A DNA stretch of 36,042 nt from Choanephora cucurbitarum. Lineage: Eukaryota > Mucoromycota > Mucoromycetes > Mucorales > Choanephoraceae. Numbering within the stretch: the first letter of the stretch is position 1; the number at the start of each line of letters is the position of its first letter. A model generated the notes under the pieces. It ran no database searches and was not told where the DNA came from. It was given only the letters and a program-made list of their open reading frames with translations. The stretch is taken from assembly GCA_025331435.1 (NCBI GenBank), contig JAIWNI010000172.1, forward strand, positions 1-36,042, written 5' to 3'. Position numbers and translations under genes: made by a program. Positions 21,761 to 30,809 of this stretch are shown piece by piece.

Positions 21761-22061
21761 GCCATTCTTATTTCAATCTCAGTGAAAGCTGAATCTTGTC
21801 AGAAATAAGCTAGTCCTCTAAAAAGAGAATCGACCGAGCTATTTGTCAATCAACAAGCTGAAGTCGAATATTTGGCAGTTGATGCCTTATGAGTGCTCAA
21901 CATTTATCTTTCACTGCATGAGTATAACAAACCAAACTTCCGTTACGTTAATAAGGTCTTCACCTTCACTATGGTTCGGTACGCTACACTTTGTAAGACG
22001 CAGGCCAATTAATCCGATAAGATCATTGTAGGGTAAACTCTTCAATAATAAATAAAGAAAA
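21761..22061. other. Decayed sequence between transposase remnant and minus-strand gene
   Basis: May contain the eroded 3' part of the transposon, but no recognisable DDE glutamate/aspartate region was seen. AATAAATAAAG near 22048 may also be a 3' flank sequence. Confidence 0.35.
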
Positions 22062-22870
22062 TCATTTCAGTAATCTTTTGCACAATATATTCTTTGCACA
22101 GTTAGATTCTTGTAGCTTTTTGGTATAATTCAACAGCTCACGGGAATCAAAGACACGAATTGTGTTGGTGTGTGGCAGCTTGTCGACAATAAGCTTGACA
22201 ATGTTTTTGTTGCTTCTAATACGAATAGTTAATAATGTATTTTTATATGATGTTAATTTTATATTGTGAGCTTTTGCTTCAAAAACTGCTCCAAGTCTTC
22301 ACTATTCATGGTCAAACCTGCAAAGTCGATCATCACAATGCATATCTTTTCCTTTGTGCGAATGTATTTCAGCAGATTTAGTGAATTGAAATGTAATATG
22401 GTTACAATAAGTAATAAATGAATCTTCTTTTTCTCAACTTGTATGTCACCGTCTGCTTTTATCTTTGACAATAACCTCACATTCTTTTTCAAGTCCTTTG
22501 AGAGCAGAGGTTGACTGGCGTCACAGGAAGCACTTGCGAACACTTTCGTTACAAGGGATCTTTCTACCAAGCTTGAACCCATCTGTTCCAACAGGCGAAC
22601 TCGTGTGGTATCATCTTCTTCACCGGTTGACTTTCTTAAGTTACCGACGATCTCATGGCCATTGTGCTTCAGGTTTTCAATGTTTTCCTGATGACGAGGT
22701 AGAGTTTCAACGATTTTTTATGATAGACCCTATACCACGGCGCAGACTAGAACTCAGTGATTTTCTTTTTGCTAGTAACTCTACAAAAGAAATATCTCTA
22801 GACTGCAAAAATATCCTTAAGGATTTTATCATGAACTTGAATGATAAAAGCGCCAGCTTTTTTCTGCTCA
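22062..22870 (-). pseudogene. Gene of unknown family with a frame break at an A6 run
   Basis: Minus strand. From about 22870 a frame contains FLQSRDISFVELLAKRKSLS and stops at TGA after an A6 run (plus-strand T6, 22714-22719). With one base less it would join the next block, which starts VETLPRHQENIENLKHNGHE. That block continues with LRKSTGEEDDTTRVRLLEQM, SLVERSLVTKVFASASCDAS and KEKICIVMIDFAGLTMNSED. A probable intron (22286-22216) then joins a last exon 22215-22062, with NIVKLIVDKLPHTNTIRVFD, ending at TGA. The residues read like a genuine protein with an alternating helix/strand plan (RKS near the start, VMIDFAG strand), perhaps recombinase-like, but I cannot name it. The opposite strand is also open at 22465-22875 and looks less protein-like overall. 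Confidence 0.42.
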
Positions 22871-23753
22871 GGTAAGCCCAGTGGGGTAAAGAAGCTCTCC
22901 CTCAAGTTTCAGGACGGCCCAGTGAGGACGAAGAAATCTTGATTTTTTTCATGTTAGACTACTTGATAAAGAAACTTGATTGGAGCAACATTGTTTGTAT
23001 GTAACGCTTTATCTAATCTTCTTAACTAAACGTATTTAGGTAAGCTACTGGTTGTCAAATCATATAGAGTTTTAGCCTATGGTAAATATTTGCTTTTCCT
23101 TCCCCCTTTTTTTGATTGAAACAATGAATTTGGATTAGTCATAATTTGTACTTCCGAATACCGCTCTGTAAAAGACTTTTCTTACAAGCAGACACTTTAG
23201 ATCAAAGTAAACAATCATTTATCCAAAAAAAGAAATATGATTGAAATTATCAAATAGGGCATTTTAGTTGAGTGATCAAATCGGATATGTCACCCTAAAA
23301 GGAAGGGGAAAGGATTTTTTCCTTTTCTAAAGTGCATAAGCAAGCTACCAAAAGAAAACTTTGAGAGGATTCTCTGGTATTGGTTGTAAAGCTAGGTGCT
23401 AGGCAACCTACAGTGAGACCTGCAGCTTGATGCGTCATTTACGTAGGACAAACGATGAGATGTACTTACGTCAAACACTCTTAGTCCTCCGAAAAGATGT
23501 CAAAGAACATGTGTAACTCTTTTTCATCAGTAGAATGGCAATCCGTTAATATGCAACTGGATTACAGTTGACATGACGTGCTTATTTCTTTTTGGAAATT
23601 GCATATACATATACCTGGAAGCTTTTTTCTCTGCATAGCAGAGAGTTTGCTTGTGAAAAAAACCTGCTGTACCATTTTTGTTTGGCATGGACCATGTAAA
23701 AAGTAACTTGACTCTATGATTTTGTACATCATATTATTGGTGACAGAATAAGT
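22871..23753. other. No recognisable feature
   Basis: AT-rich region with several short direct repeats (GGAAGGGGAAAGGA near 23300). No convincing frame on either strand. Confidence 0.4.
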
Positions 23754-24183
23754 ATGATAGTATGGGTGTGTATTTCCAGCCTACGCAAAAGTCAGAAATG
23801 GATGAGGCTAACTGTGGATGAAAGCAAATTTCTATGGCCCATAGCCAAGGTATTTGATAGAAAGGATGTTTGCCACAGATTGTCAGCTGCATTCCGATTG
23901 GAAGCTGACCCAAAAAGATGGGATGAAAGACCGAAAGCATGCCAAAGATTTATCAAACTTTTATGGAATAATGATGAGATATAAAGGTGCAACAGTATCT
24001 CTCTTTGGCTGTACTGGTTTTAGTATAGCAAAGAAATGGATTTACAAACAATACACATTACCAAAGTATGAAAGAAGAAAATTAGGGGAGAGCAATTACC
24101 GGCTTAGTATGACTATCTCAGAAACGGGACGCCTCAGCAGCATACTTTTAGTAAAGCCAATCATGTATATATACACAAAGTAA
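23754..24183 (+). pseudogene. Coding-like fragment in two frames, unknown family
   Basis: Two overlapping plus-strand frames look protein-like: one with LTVDESKFLWPIAKVFDRKD (to 23984) and one with KDLSNFYGIMMRYKGATVSL and KYERRKLGESNYRL (to 24183). A frame change near 23860-23900 could join them. No start, intron or domain can be fixed. Probably a remnant of a dispersed gene or element. Confidence 0.25.
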
Positions 24184-24458
24184 AAAAAAAACAAAGGAAA
24201 CAAGCTTAGGAAAAAAGAGCAAAAAGATGGACAGCCATTTGTAGAAGTTGAGGGCAATATATCTTATGGTTTCAATTAAAAAGAAAAACATACGAGGTTT
24301 TTTTTGACATCATGTACTTTTATTCAAAAAAAAAAAAAGAAATCAAAAGTACATAGACACGCTATCTATGTAAAGTACAAAAAAGGAGAAGAGCAATCAT
24401 GAACAAGTTCTGTAGAGATGACAACAATTTGATTTGCATTTGTTTTTTACAAGAAGGC
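24184..24458. other. 3' flank with a hairpin-like repeat
   Basis: TGTACTTTT near 24314 and AAAAGTACA near 24346 pair around an A13 run. This lies just beyond the 3' end of the minus-strand secreted paralogue, so it may take part in its transcript end. No gene seen. Confidence 0.4.
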
Positions 24459-24849
24459 CTAGATTTTGCTCTCTTTTAACAACTGGGGTAATTCAGCTGC
24501 TGCTTCACACACATCATTGAATGGAAGAGACTCTCCAGAAGAATGGACGAAAACGGCACCCGTTCTTTGAATGGGTTCGTCAAAGTGACATTCGAGAGGA
24601 AGTGAATATGCAGTCTTACGTAGTGCATCACACCTGGGTTTTAACGCTTTTTGTTTCGTAACCAATTGATCATAAACTGAGCAGATAGAGACCAATTGTG
24701 ATCTAGGAACAGCAGCTACTACTTCATTTAGCTTTTTTGCACGCAGGTCCGGCGCGATCTAAGGTACAGGATACCCTTGAGTCTCTCGCAGGGAATGCTG
24801 ATACGTAAGCAACAAAGAGAACAACCGAAAAAAAGATAGACTTGACCAT
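24459..24849 (-). pseudogene. Third secreted cysteine-protein paralogue (C), frame-broken
   Basis: Minus-strand ATG 24849 opens a signal peptide (MVKSIFFSVVLFVAYVSA) like those of paralogues A and B. It continues to SCTLDRAGPACKK, with the family's Cys-x8-Cys. The frame then ends at TGA just after an A6 run (plus T6 at 24733-24738). The other frame, one base away, continues open with KLNEVVAAVPRSQLVSIC and finishes NDVCEAAAELPQLLKE before TAG 24459. The CEAA motif is the family hallmark. Shifting at the A6 run would restore Cys-x8-Cys-x18-Cys, as in paralogue A. Two further cysteines are extra to this copy. It is either a pseudogene or a homopolymer sequencing error. Confidence 0.6.
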
Positions 24850-24880
24850 GATTTGAGGTAGTATATTATTTTGTGCCCGC

Positions 24881-24890
24881 CTTTTTATAT
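24881..24890 (-). promoter_or_regulatory. TATA box of paralogue C
   Basis: Minus-strand ATATAAAAAG about 32-41 nt upstream of the ATG at 24849. An intact-looking promoter suggests recent loss of frame, or none. Confidence 0.5.
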
Positions 24891-25574
24891 CTTTTTCTTT
24901 CTTTCTTTGCCTCCTCTCCTCCCCTCTTTTATTGTCCTAGTCCTCTAATTTCATTACTTTCTTCTTTCTTTCTGATCTACTTGCTTTTGGCTCTTCAATT
25001 TGCATACTACTGTTTGCTGATTATCAACGGTATGCTCTTTCCCCCTCCTCTTTTACATCAATTATGCTTTTTTTTTGTTATCTATTGCCCCATCCCCTAC
25101 ATTTAAACGAATGCTTCTCTCCTTTAATGAAAGACGCTAGTGGGGGACTTGTCGCTAAAGACTTACCCTTTCTCAATTAGCCGAAACCAAAACAGTGGTT
25201 GTTCCTCCAGATTTCAAGGGATGGTGTTTGTAGTGTATTGAAACTTGCATTCTGTATTGAAATCAGTATAGTCTCTGAATCGATATTGATTCATGAAGAA
25301 TGTATAATTCAACATCAGAGGGAATGATAGAGTAAGCCTCAATCATTATTACCAAGTGTGTTTTTTAGATGGATTGTTTTTCAGATGCGTCATGCATTCA
25401 TGCATATTACATTAAATTCAAACGTCTCTGTTAGCGTTATCAACCTTTTGAGAACTAGGTGTCTTTTGAGACTTTAAGAGAGTATTGTAGAGCCTACAAA
25501 TGAATGAGTTTTTAGATTTACAACTGACGAATTGATGAAGAAGAAAGAGAATGTTTTGTTGTGAAGTTCAATGT
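24891..25574. other. Pyrimidine-rich promoter flank and spacer
   Basis: 24890-25100 is strongly C/T-rich on the plus strand (CCTCCTCTCCTCCCCTC near 24910), i.e. purine-rich upstream of paralogue C. The open frame it produces is a composition artefact. No gene in the remainder. Confidence 0.45.
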
Positions 25575-25923
25575 TTGAAAGCAAACTACCCAGAATACTC
25601 CCGTCAATGACGAATTCGAACCGTCTCAAACTATTGATATGAAATTTGCTCGCAAAGCAGCGAATTCCCTTATTAAAAGACTTCTGCTGAAAGCCTCTTT
25701 TTTTTTTGATAATCATGTGCACACTGTCATAAACAGATTCAAATATTTTGATTTTATTCCACGAACAATGGGGATTGATTACCGCTGTCAACAAAAGAAT
25801 CAACAGAAAGTCTACTTTCCTTGTTTACTGGAGAGCTTAGTCAAATCATTTGAAACTGACACTGACACGAAGCTGTTTCCTCAAACAGAAGAAACTTTGC
25901 ATGTTGATAGCCATTTGGGTTAA
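25575..25923 (+). CDS. Possible coding fragment, unknown
   Basis: An open plus-strand frame from just after a TGA near 25575 reads KQTTQNTPVNDEFEPSQTID, then from ATG 25639 a basic stretch (KFARKAANSLIKRLLLKASF), ending at TAA 25921-25923. There is no promoter, intron or domain I can recognise, and the opposite strand is also open. Kept as a weak candidate; may be a decayed gene piece. Confidence 0.2.
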
Positions 25924-26231
25924 CATCAAGAGCCCTAAAGAAGAGGAACCATGCATTTAAACACTTGTTTCTTAGGTAACTCAAAGATGATGCTTTTCTT
26001 GTCTCATTTACAATAAGGTATCTTTTTTCATTTAAAGACATGATCTTGTGATTTCGAACTGAATGAAGCCTTCTACAGCAATGCATTCTGTTTCCTCTGC
26101 CATGAAAGAAAGCACAAACTTGTATTGTCGTACAGAAAGATCAAAAGATGGAGAAAATGGGGTGCATCTAACTCGTGATTCAAGAAAAAAAAAACTCTTT
26201 CTTTTTTTTTATTTAAACAAACTCTAGTACT
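25924..26231. other. Spacer / THOC7-like gene promoter
   Basis: No coding frame of note; AT-rich with A10 and T9 runs near 26190-26210 just before the THOC7-like start. Confidence 0.45.
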
Positions 26232-27300
26232 ATGGACGATGGTAGACAACTCCCAATGAGACTCTTCTTAATCACTCACTCCCACACATGGTGTTTCTAG
26301 AGCCCTTTTTGAAAAGCCGTTTAGCTCTTGATGAAAGACATGTCAGGACAATTGAAAAAAAGACGTTTGAATACCTGAGTCATCTTTACGATGACACACT
26401 TGAATCAGCGTAAGCGTTTCATTCCTTTCAGTTTTACCACTTGTATCTTAACTGAAAACATACTAGACATTGTCGTCTAGAAGGCATCTTGGTGCTATTA
26501 TTAGGCTATCAAACCAATCTCGAAAGAGTGCCTTCTATCCAAGCAGCCAACACAAAAGATATTCAAGATTATCAACAGACAGTCGATGAAACAGGTAGAG
26601 GAGAGAAAGCACATGTCGAAACGCCATATTAAATAGAAGCAATCTCATTAGCTATCATTCAGTCACAGGCAGGAGCAGATATTGCTGTCTTCAAAGCTGA
26701 ATTAGTAGAGGCACAACAAGCCAGAGATCAAAAGTTGGAATATGACCGTGTAGCCAGGGATATCATGCATTATGAAACAAGAGACACTTATCATGAGTAA
26801 GGATACTGAGCTAAGCAAGCGCATGAGAACTGATTTATCCATCTTCAGATCGATTCAAGCACTTGAACGCGACATTCAATTACTACAACTAGAGAAAGAG
26901 AATAAACAAAAGGCATTTGAGAGCCGCAAAACCAATCTATCTCAATTGGTAAACAGCCTAAAGGATTTACAGGCTACAGTAGAACGAGAACGCAGTGTTG
27001 TGGTAAGTCATTTTTATGCATTTGGGGGTAACAATAGCGTATCTAATACATGTGGAATTATATTAGACCGAAGATCAAAAGCGTTTAATGGATATGGAAA
27101 GAGGTTATATTTCTTCAGATGATGAAGGTGATATGGGTTTATCTGACGATGAAGGGCAGCATCATGACAGTGCGGAACAAGAAGAGAAGGCAGATGACCA
27201 TGTCACTTCACGATTCAAAGAAAGAAACAATGAGGAAGATGAAGATGATCATCATCGCCACCATGAAGAAGAGGACGAAGAAGAAGGCATCGTTAATTAA
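26232..27300 (+). CDS. THOC7: THO complex subunit 7 (THOC7/Mft1-type), 6 exons
   Basis: Exons 26232-26241, 26301-26409, 26467-26594, 26652-26796, 26849-27002 and 27067-27300 give 259 residues. THOC7 is a coiled-coil subunit of the nuclear THO complex, which couples transcription to mRNA packaging and export. The family's conserved N-terminus is seen in DDEPFLKSRLALDERHVRTI. A central coiled coil follows (ADIAVFKAELVEAQQARDQK), then LEYDRVARDIMHYETRD, where the family has 'EYD.LA..I....R', then ERDIQLLQLEKENKQKAFES and a leucine-zipper-like end. The last exon is very acidic (SSDDEGDMGLSDDEGQ, then DEDDHHRHHEEEDEEEG). The 10-nt first exon was chosen because an ATG at 26288 would give an unrelated N-terminus, while the spliced start matches the family. 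The gene converges on the SDR gene with 1 nt between stops. Confidence 0.75.
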
Positions 27301-27301
27301 T

Positions 27302-28368
27302 TTAAAAAAAGGTGTAGTCCTTGACTGCTTCTTGACTGTAAATATAAAGCTTTTCTTGAACCAATACATCTTGACTTTCTTTGTTCTTGAACATGGTAAA
27401 TGGTTTGCAGTTCATCCAGTAAAGACCTCCTTGTCTTGTAGCTGGGTCGTCACTGGATGCTAAATAAATGCTGGTGGATGCACCTTCAGCAGGTGAATTG
27501 GAGAGACAATAGAAGATTGGATAGAACAATCTGTCCAAGAGATGGAACACACCTGAGTGACGTGCAAACTGAGTACGCACCATGCCTGGATGAACAGAAT
27601 AAGTTGTGAGATTAGGGTGGGTATGTTGAAGGTGATTGGCATAGACCACATTGGCTAGTTTAGACTGAGTATAAGCTCTCCAGCCGCTATAACGACGATG
27701 TTGGCATTGGAGATCATCAAAGTCAAGATGACCAAACAACATGGCATGACTGGAGAGTTGAATAATTCTGGCATCTGACTGAATACGTTGATGGCTTAAC
27801 AGTAATTCAGTCAACAAGAAATGGCCTAAATAATTGGTGCCAAACTATAATGGAATGAGTGATGATTGAAGAGACGCGATCATAGTCTTTCTCTTCTTGT
27901 TATACCTGCATTTCAAATCCATCCTTCGTTTGATACTTTTGAGATGTCAAAACACCTGCATTATTAACCAAGACGTCAATCAAGATATCCTGCTTAATTA
28001 ATCGACTAGCACACATTTGAACAGAAGCTAGATCAGCTAAATCAATCCATTCCATTTGAACTTGAGTGACAGAAGAAAGTGAAGCAATTGTTTCTTTCGC
28101 CTGTCTTGCTTTATCAGATTCGCGACATGCCAAAATTAACCGCTTGGGATTCATTTTAATTAGTCCAATAGCTGTTTCTTTGCCGATACCATCACTTGCA
28201 CCTAAAAAAAAATAATGTCAATACAAACACCCTTTAAGGTGGATAGAAGGTTCCTTTGTTACCTGTGATCAAGATTGTTTTCTCTGTAAAATCTTTTGTT
28301 TTTTTTCGTGTTTAGCCAAGCAATAAGTAAGAAAAAAAAATCAATCATAGAAATGGCTTACTTTTCAT
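27302..28368 (-). CDS. Short-chain dehydrogenase/reductase, retinol-dehydrogenase-like
   Basis: Minus-strand exons 28368-28362, 28292-28263 (or from 28283), 28201-27906 and 27844-27302 give 288-291 residues. The Rossmann nucleotide site TGASDGIGKE is created by splicing exons 2 and 3. VNNAGV, the serine strand IIQLSSHAM and the catalytic Tyr-x-x-x-Lys in AYTQSKLANVVYA are all present, followed by VHPGMVRT. The layout is that of classical SDRs of the RDH11-14/WWOX type, NAD(P)H-dependent and acting on lipid or retinoid-like carbonyls; the fungal substrate is unknown. Two acceptors nine bases apart would give starts MKNFTEKTIL or MKKKTIL, both in frame. Final exon residues YIYSQEAVKDYTFF end the protein. 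All catalytic residues are intact. Confidence 0.8.
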
Positions 28369-30117
28369 GAATACAAAGAACAAGAGAGAGAAAAAAAGAG
28401 AAGAGTAAGTGAGATGAGGGAGAAAAGATAAACAAAGCAATCGATGCAAAGAATCAAACGCATTTAAACTCAGTAAACAGCCTTTCTCTTGATGGATCGA
28501 CTATACAAAAGCCATCTGTATGGCACTGAAAAGAACTGTAGAAAAAAAAAAGGAGTTTAGGCAATCTCCTTTCTTTTCTTTGCTCAATTTCTCTGCTTTC
28601 TTTAGGCGTGATGATAGAAAGAGATACGTGAAGGGAGAATGTTTGTTGTGCATTTAGAGTAGCTATTGTGTCAAGGGCTATCCATAATAGGAAGTGACAT
28701 GTTACTCTATTTAAATTAAAAAATGATATTTATGGCAAAATACGTAACAGGCTGTCAATGTTGTATCGATCTATAGAGGGAGCAACAACCAAAAGAAAAG
28801 TTGTGTTGAGGTTGGTTTGGTTTCCTCTTCTTCTTATAAACAAGAACACGCTTATCGCTCAGTCTAATGAGATCTCTCTGATTATCTTTTAGAGGGAGAG
28901 TAAAGACAAATGTGTATACTTTGCAAACCATCAAGTGCACATAATACTCAGCAGTCGAAGCAAGCAAACACGTTCTGTTCACAAATCCGTTTCCAAAGGA
29001 ACATGTTTGGTTGCTGTGGTTTCTTACAAACGCTCAGTTTTAGCCAAATTCAACATGCGAGGCACAACTTTGTATTCAAAAAATAAAAAGTGGTGAATAC
29101 CCCAAGAAAATATACAAGTAAAAGGATCAATACAAATTAAGTAAAGTCTGTTAAAACACAATCTAGATTATCTTTCCTCTCACATCATTAAAAAAGGCAA
29201 AATGCCTAAAAGAAAATCTAATAAAAGAAGGCAAGAGGTCACTTGTCTATTGAAAAACCAATCAAACTTGGACTCCAAGTAAACTAAAAAAAGCTGTCCC
29301 TGGATATTTTAGAATTTTTTGATAATTCTGAAACAAGACTGATTATCTATCGTCCATAAAAAGATAGGTCTCTGATTTTTTTCCGTTTAGCGTCTGAACC
29401 AATGAAAACGAAAAGAGTAATCTGCGCTCGTTGAAGATCGATCAGTAGGGTATGTTGACATAGTGACACCCTGCAATAACGGAATCTGGTTGAAGGGTTG
29501 TTATTTATATTCCATGTAGGTGCAGCTTCGACGAAGATAACTGGATTTAGCGTCTCTACTCGAAATAGGGAAAGATATCGGAACAGTAGAGTAAAAAATT
29601 TCCCCTCAAGAGTGTATATAATATTGCAAATTATTGTTGCAGTATGGCAAATAGGCTGTAGGTTGAGGAACAGCTCATATATAGTTAAAAATTTTTGCTT
29701 TGATATTTTCGTGCAAATGGTAATTGCTCTAGAAAGAATGAAGAGACAAGTCATCAAGTTGGTCATTCTATCGTTTTTTTTTGTGCTGTGGAAAAAAGAA
29801 GAAGAAATTCGAGTGATGCTGTGAATCGTTTGGTTCATATATGAAGAGCGAAACAAGGTGGAACTTTCAAAACATCTCTCGATAAACGACTGCTGCTTCT
29901 CATGATGGATAGTAAATGGCTGACTTAAGCGATTGTTCTCATTTCATCATGGTTGGCCCGAAAAAAAACAAAGAAGAAAGTTCTCCTCTAAAATAAAACC
30001 GTTTCGTATCAAATTCCTCTCTATACAAGAAAAAAGGAGATGCTGTCTTTTGAATAAAACTGATTATTTATTGAATTGTCCAGAAAACTACTTGATAATT
30101 GCCCTAAACGAGAAATG

Positions 30118-30190
30118 GAAAAAGGAAAAAGGAAAAAGGAAAAAGGAAAAAAAGAAAAAAGAAAAAAGAAAAAAAAAAAAGAGAAAAAAG
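30118..30190 (+). repeat. A-rich (GGAAAAA)n / (GAAAAAA)n microsatellite
   Basis: Successive GGAAAAA units grade into GAAAAAA units within an A/G-only tract. Any open frame across it is a composition artefact. Confidence 0.8.
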
Positions 30191-30487
30191 AGCTTATTCC
30201 TTTGCCAAAATTCCACTTTATATACTACTTCCTATAAATTTTATAAAAAAAAAATTTTTTTTTCATCTAGTTTTTTTTTTCTGATAGATAAAAGATGATG
30301 TTCATCTTAAACTTTAAATGATTCTGTTGGTTCCTTTACCTGCTTATCTTTAATTTTGTCACACCTTGAGCGGAGACTTGAATTTGATTATTTATGGTTT
30401 TTATGACACATAGTGAATAAAATAGACCAAAAAAGTATCTATCAAGAGTCAGAGCCAGTCACATACTGATCCAAGAAATTAAATCCC

Positions 30488-30495
30488 TATATAAT
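30488..30495 (+). promoter_or_regulatory. TATA box of the uORF/CPS small-subunit transcript
   Basis: TATATAAT is followed by a CT-rich initiator-like stretch (30500-30555) and then a leader of about 100-150 nt before the uORF ATG at 30661. Confidence 0.45.
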
Positions 30496-30660
30496 CATCC
30501 TTCTCCACATTTCTGATTTCCTCTCTTTCTATCTCTTTCTATTCCTCTCTTCTTTAAGTAATAGAGAATTGAATACTTTCTTTATAAAGTTCAAGACCTT
30601 TCAATCAATTACATTAAAGAAGGGTAATTAGTTTTATATCGTTTTCAAAAACGTAAATTT

Positions 30661-30793
30661 ATGTATATTCACGCTTACGAAAAGTGCTCTGCCGATTATA
30701 TTTGCGATCAAAGTAAGTCCAATGGATACTTGTAATCAACTTGTTCTCTAACCTCTCTGTTCTCTAGTCTGGAAATCCTCTGATAACCTCTAA
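30661..30793 (+). CDS. Arginine attenuator peptide uORF, split by an intron (25 aa)
   Basis: Exons 30661-30712 and 30768-30793, intron GTAAGT...TCTCTAG (55 nt). The spliced 25-codon ORF begins MYIHAYEKCSADYICDQ and continues I-W-K-S-S-D-N-L before TAA 30791-30793, only 16 nt before the CPS ATG. In ascomycetes the mRNA for this enzyme carries a ~24-25 codon uORF. Its nascent peptide stalls the terminating ribosome when arginine is high, which shuts off the main ORF. The fixed features of that peptide are Asp12-Tyr13, Asp16, Trp19 and a basic residue at 20, and all are present at the same positions here. Without splicing the frame ends at TAA 30733-30735 and lacks Trp19 and Lys20. This gives a probable second control layer. 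Strong call by position, length and residues; arginine response is not shown. Confidence 0.85.
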
Positions 30794-30809
30794 ATCAAAC
30801 AAAAGAACA

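Larger units (their letters stand above)
28369..30660. other. Long intergenic region
   Basis: Left end: purine-rich promoter flank of the SDR gene. 28755-29330 shows nothing. 29347-29856 is open on the minus strand for 169 codons, and the plus strand is open over much of the same interval; neither reads clearly as protein. 29950-30290 is A-rich low complexity. 30300-30660 is the promoter and leader of the carbamoyl-phosphate synthetase gene. Confidence 0.45.

Noticed and set aside
24873..25106. Hydrophobic plus-strand frame of 77 codons
   Set aside because: It results from the C/T-rich tract upstream of paralogue C.
25600..25640. Minus-strand GGTTCGAATTC resembling a tRNA B box
   Set aside because: No A box or pairing acceptor stem could be found at the required distance.
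29347..29856. 169-codon open frame on the minus strand
   Set aside because: The opposite strand is open over much of the same range, there is no domain, promoter or splice pattern, and composition is not protein-like enough.
29933..30298. 121-codon plus-strand frame
   Set aside because: It is driven by the A-rich microsatellite (poly-Lys/Glu).
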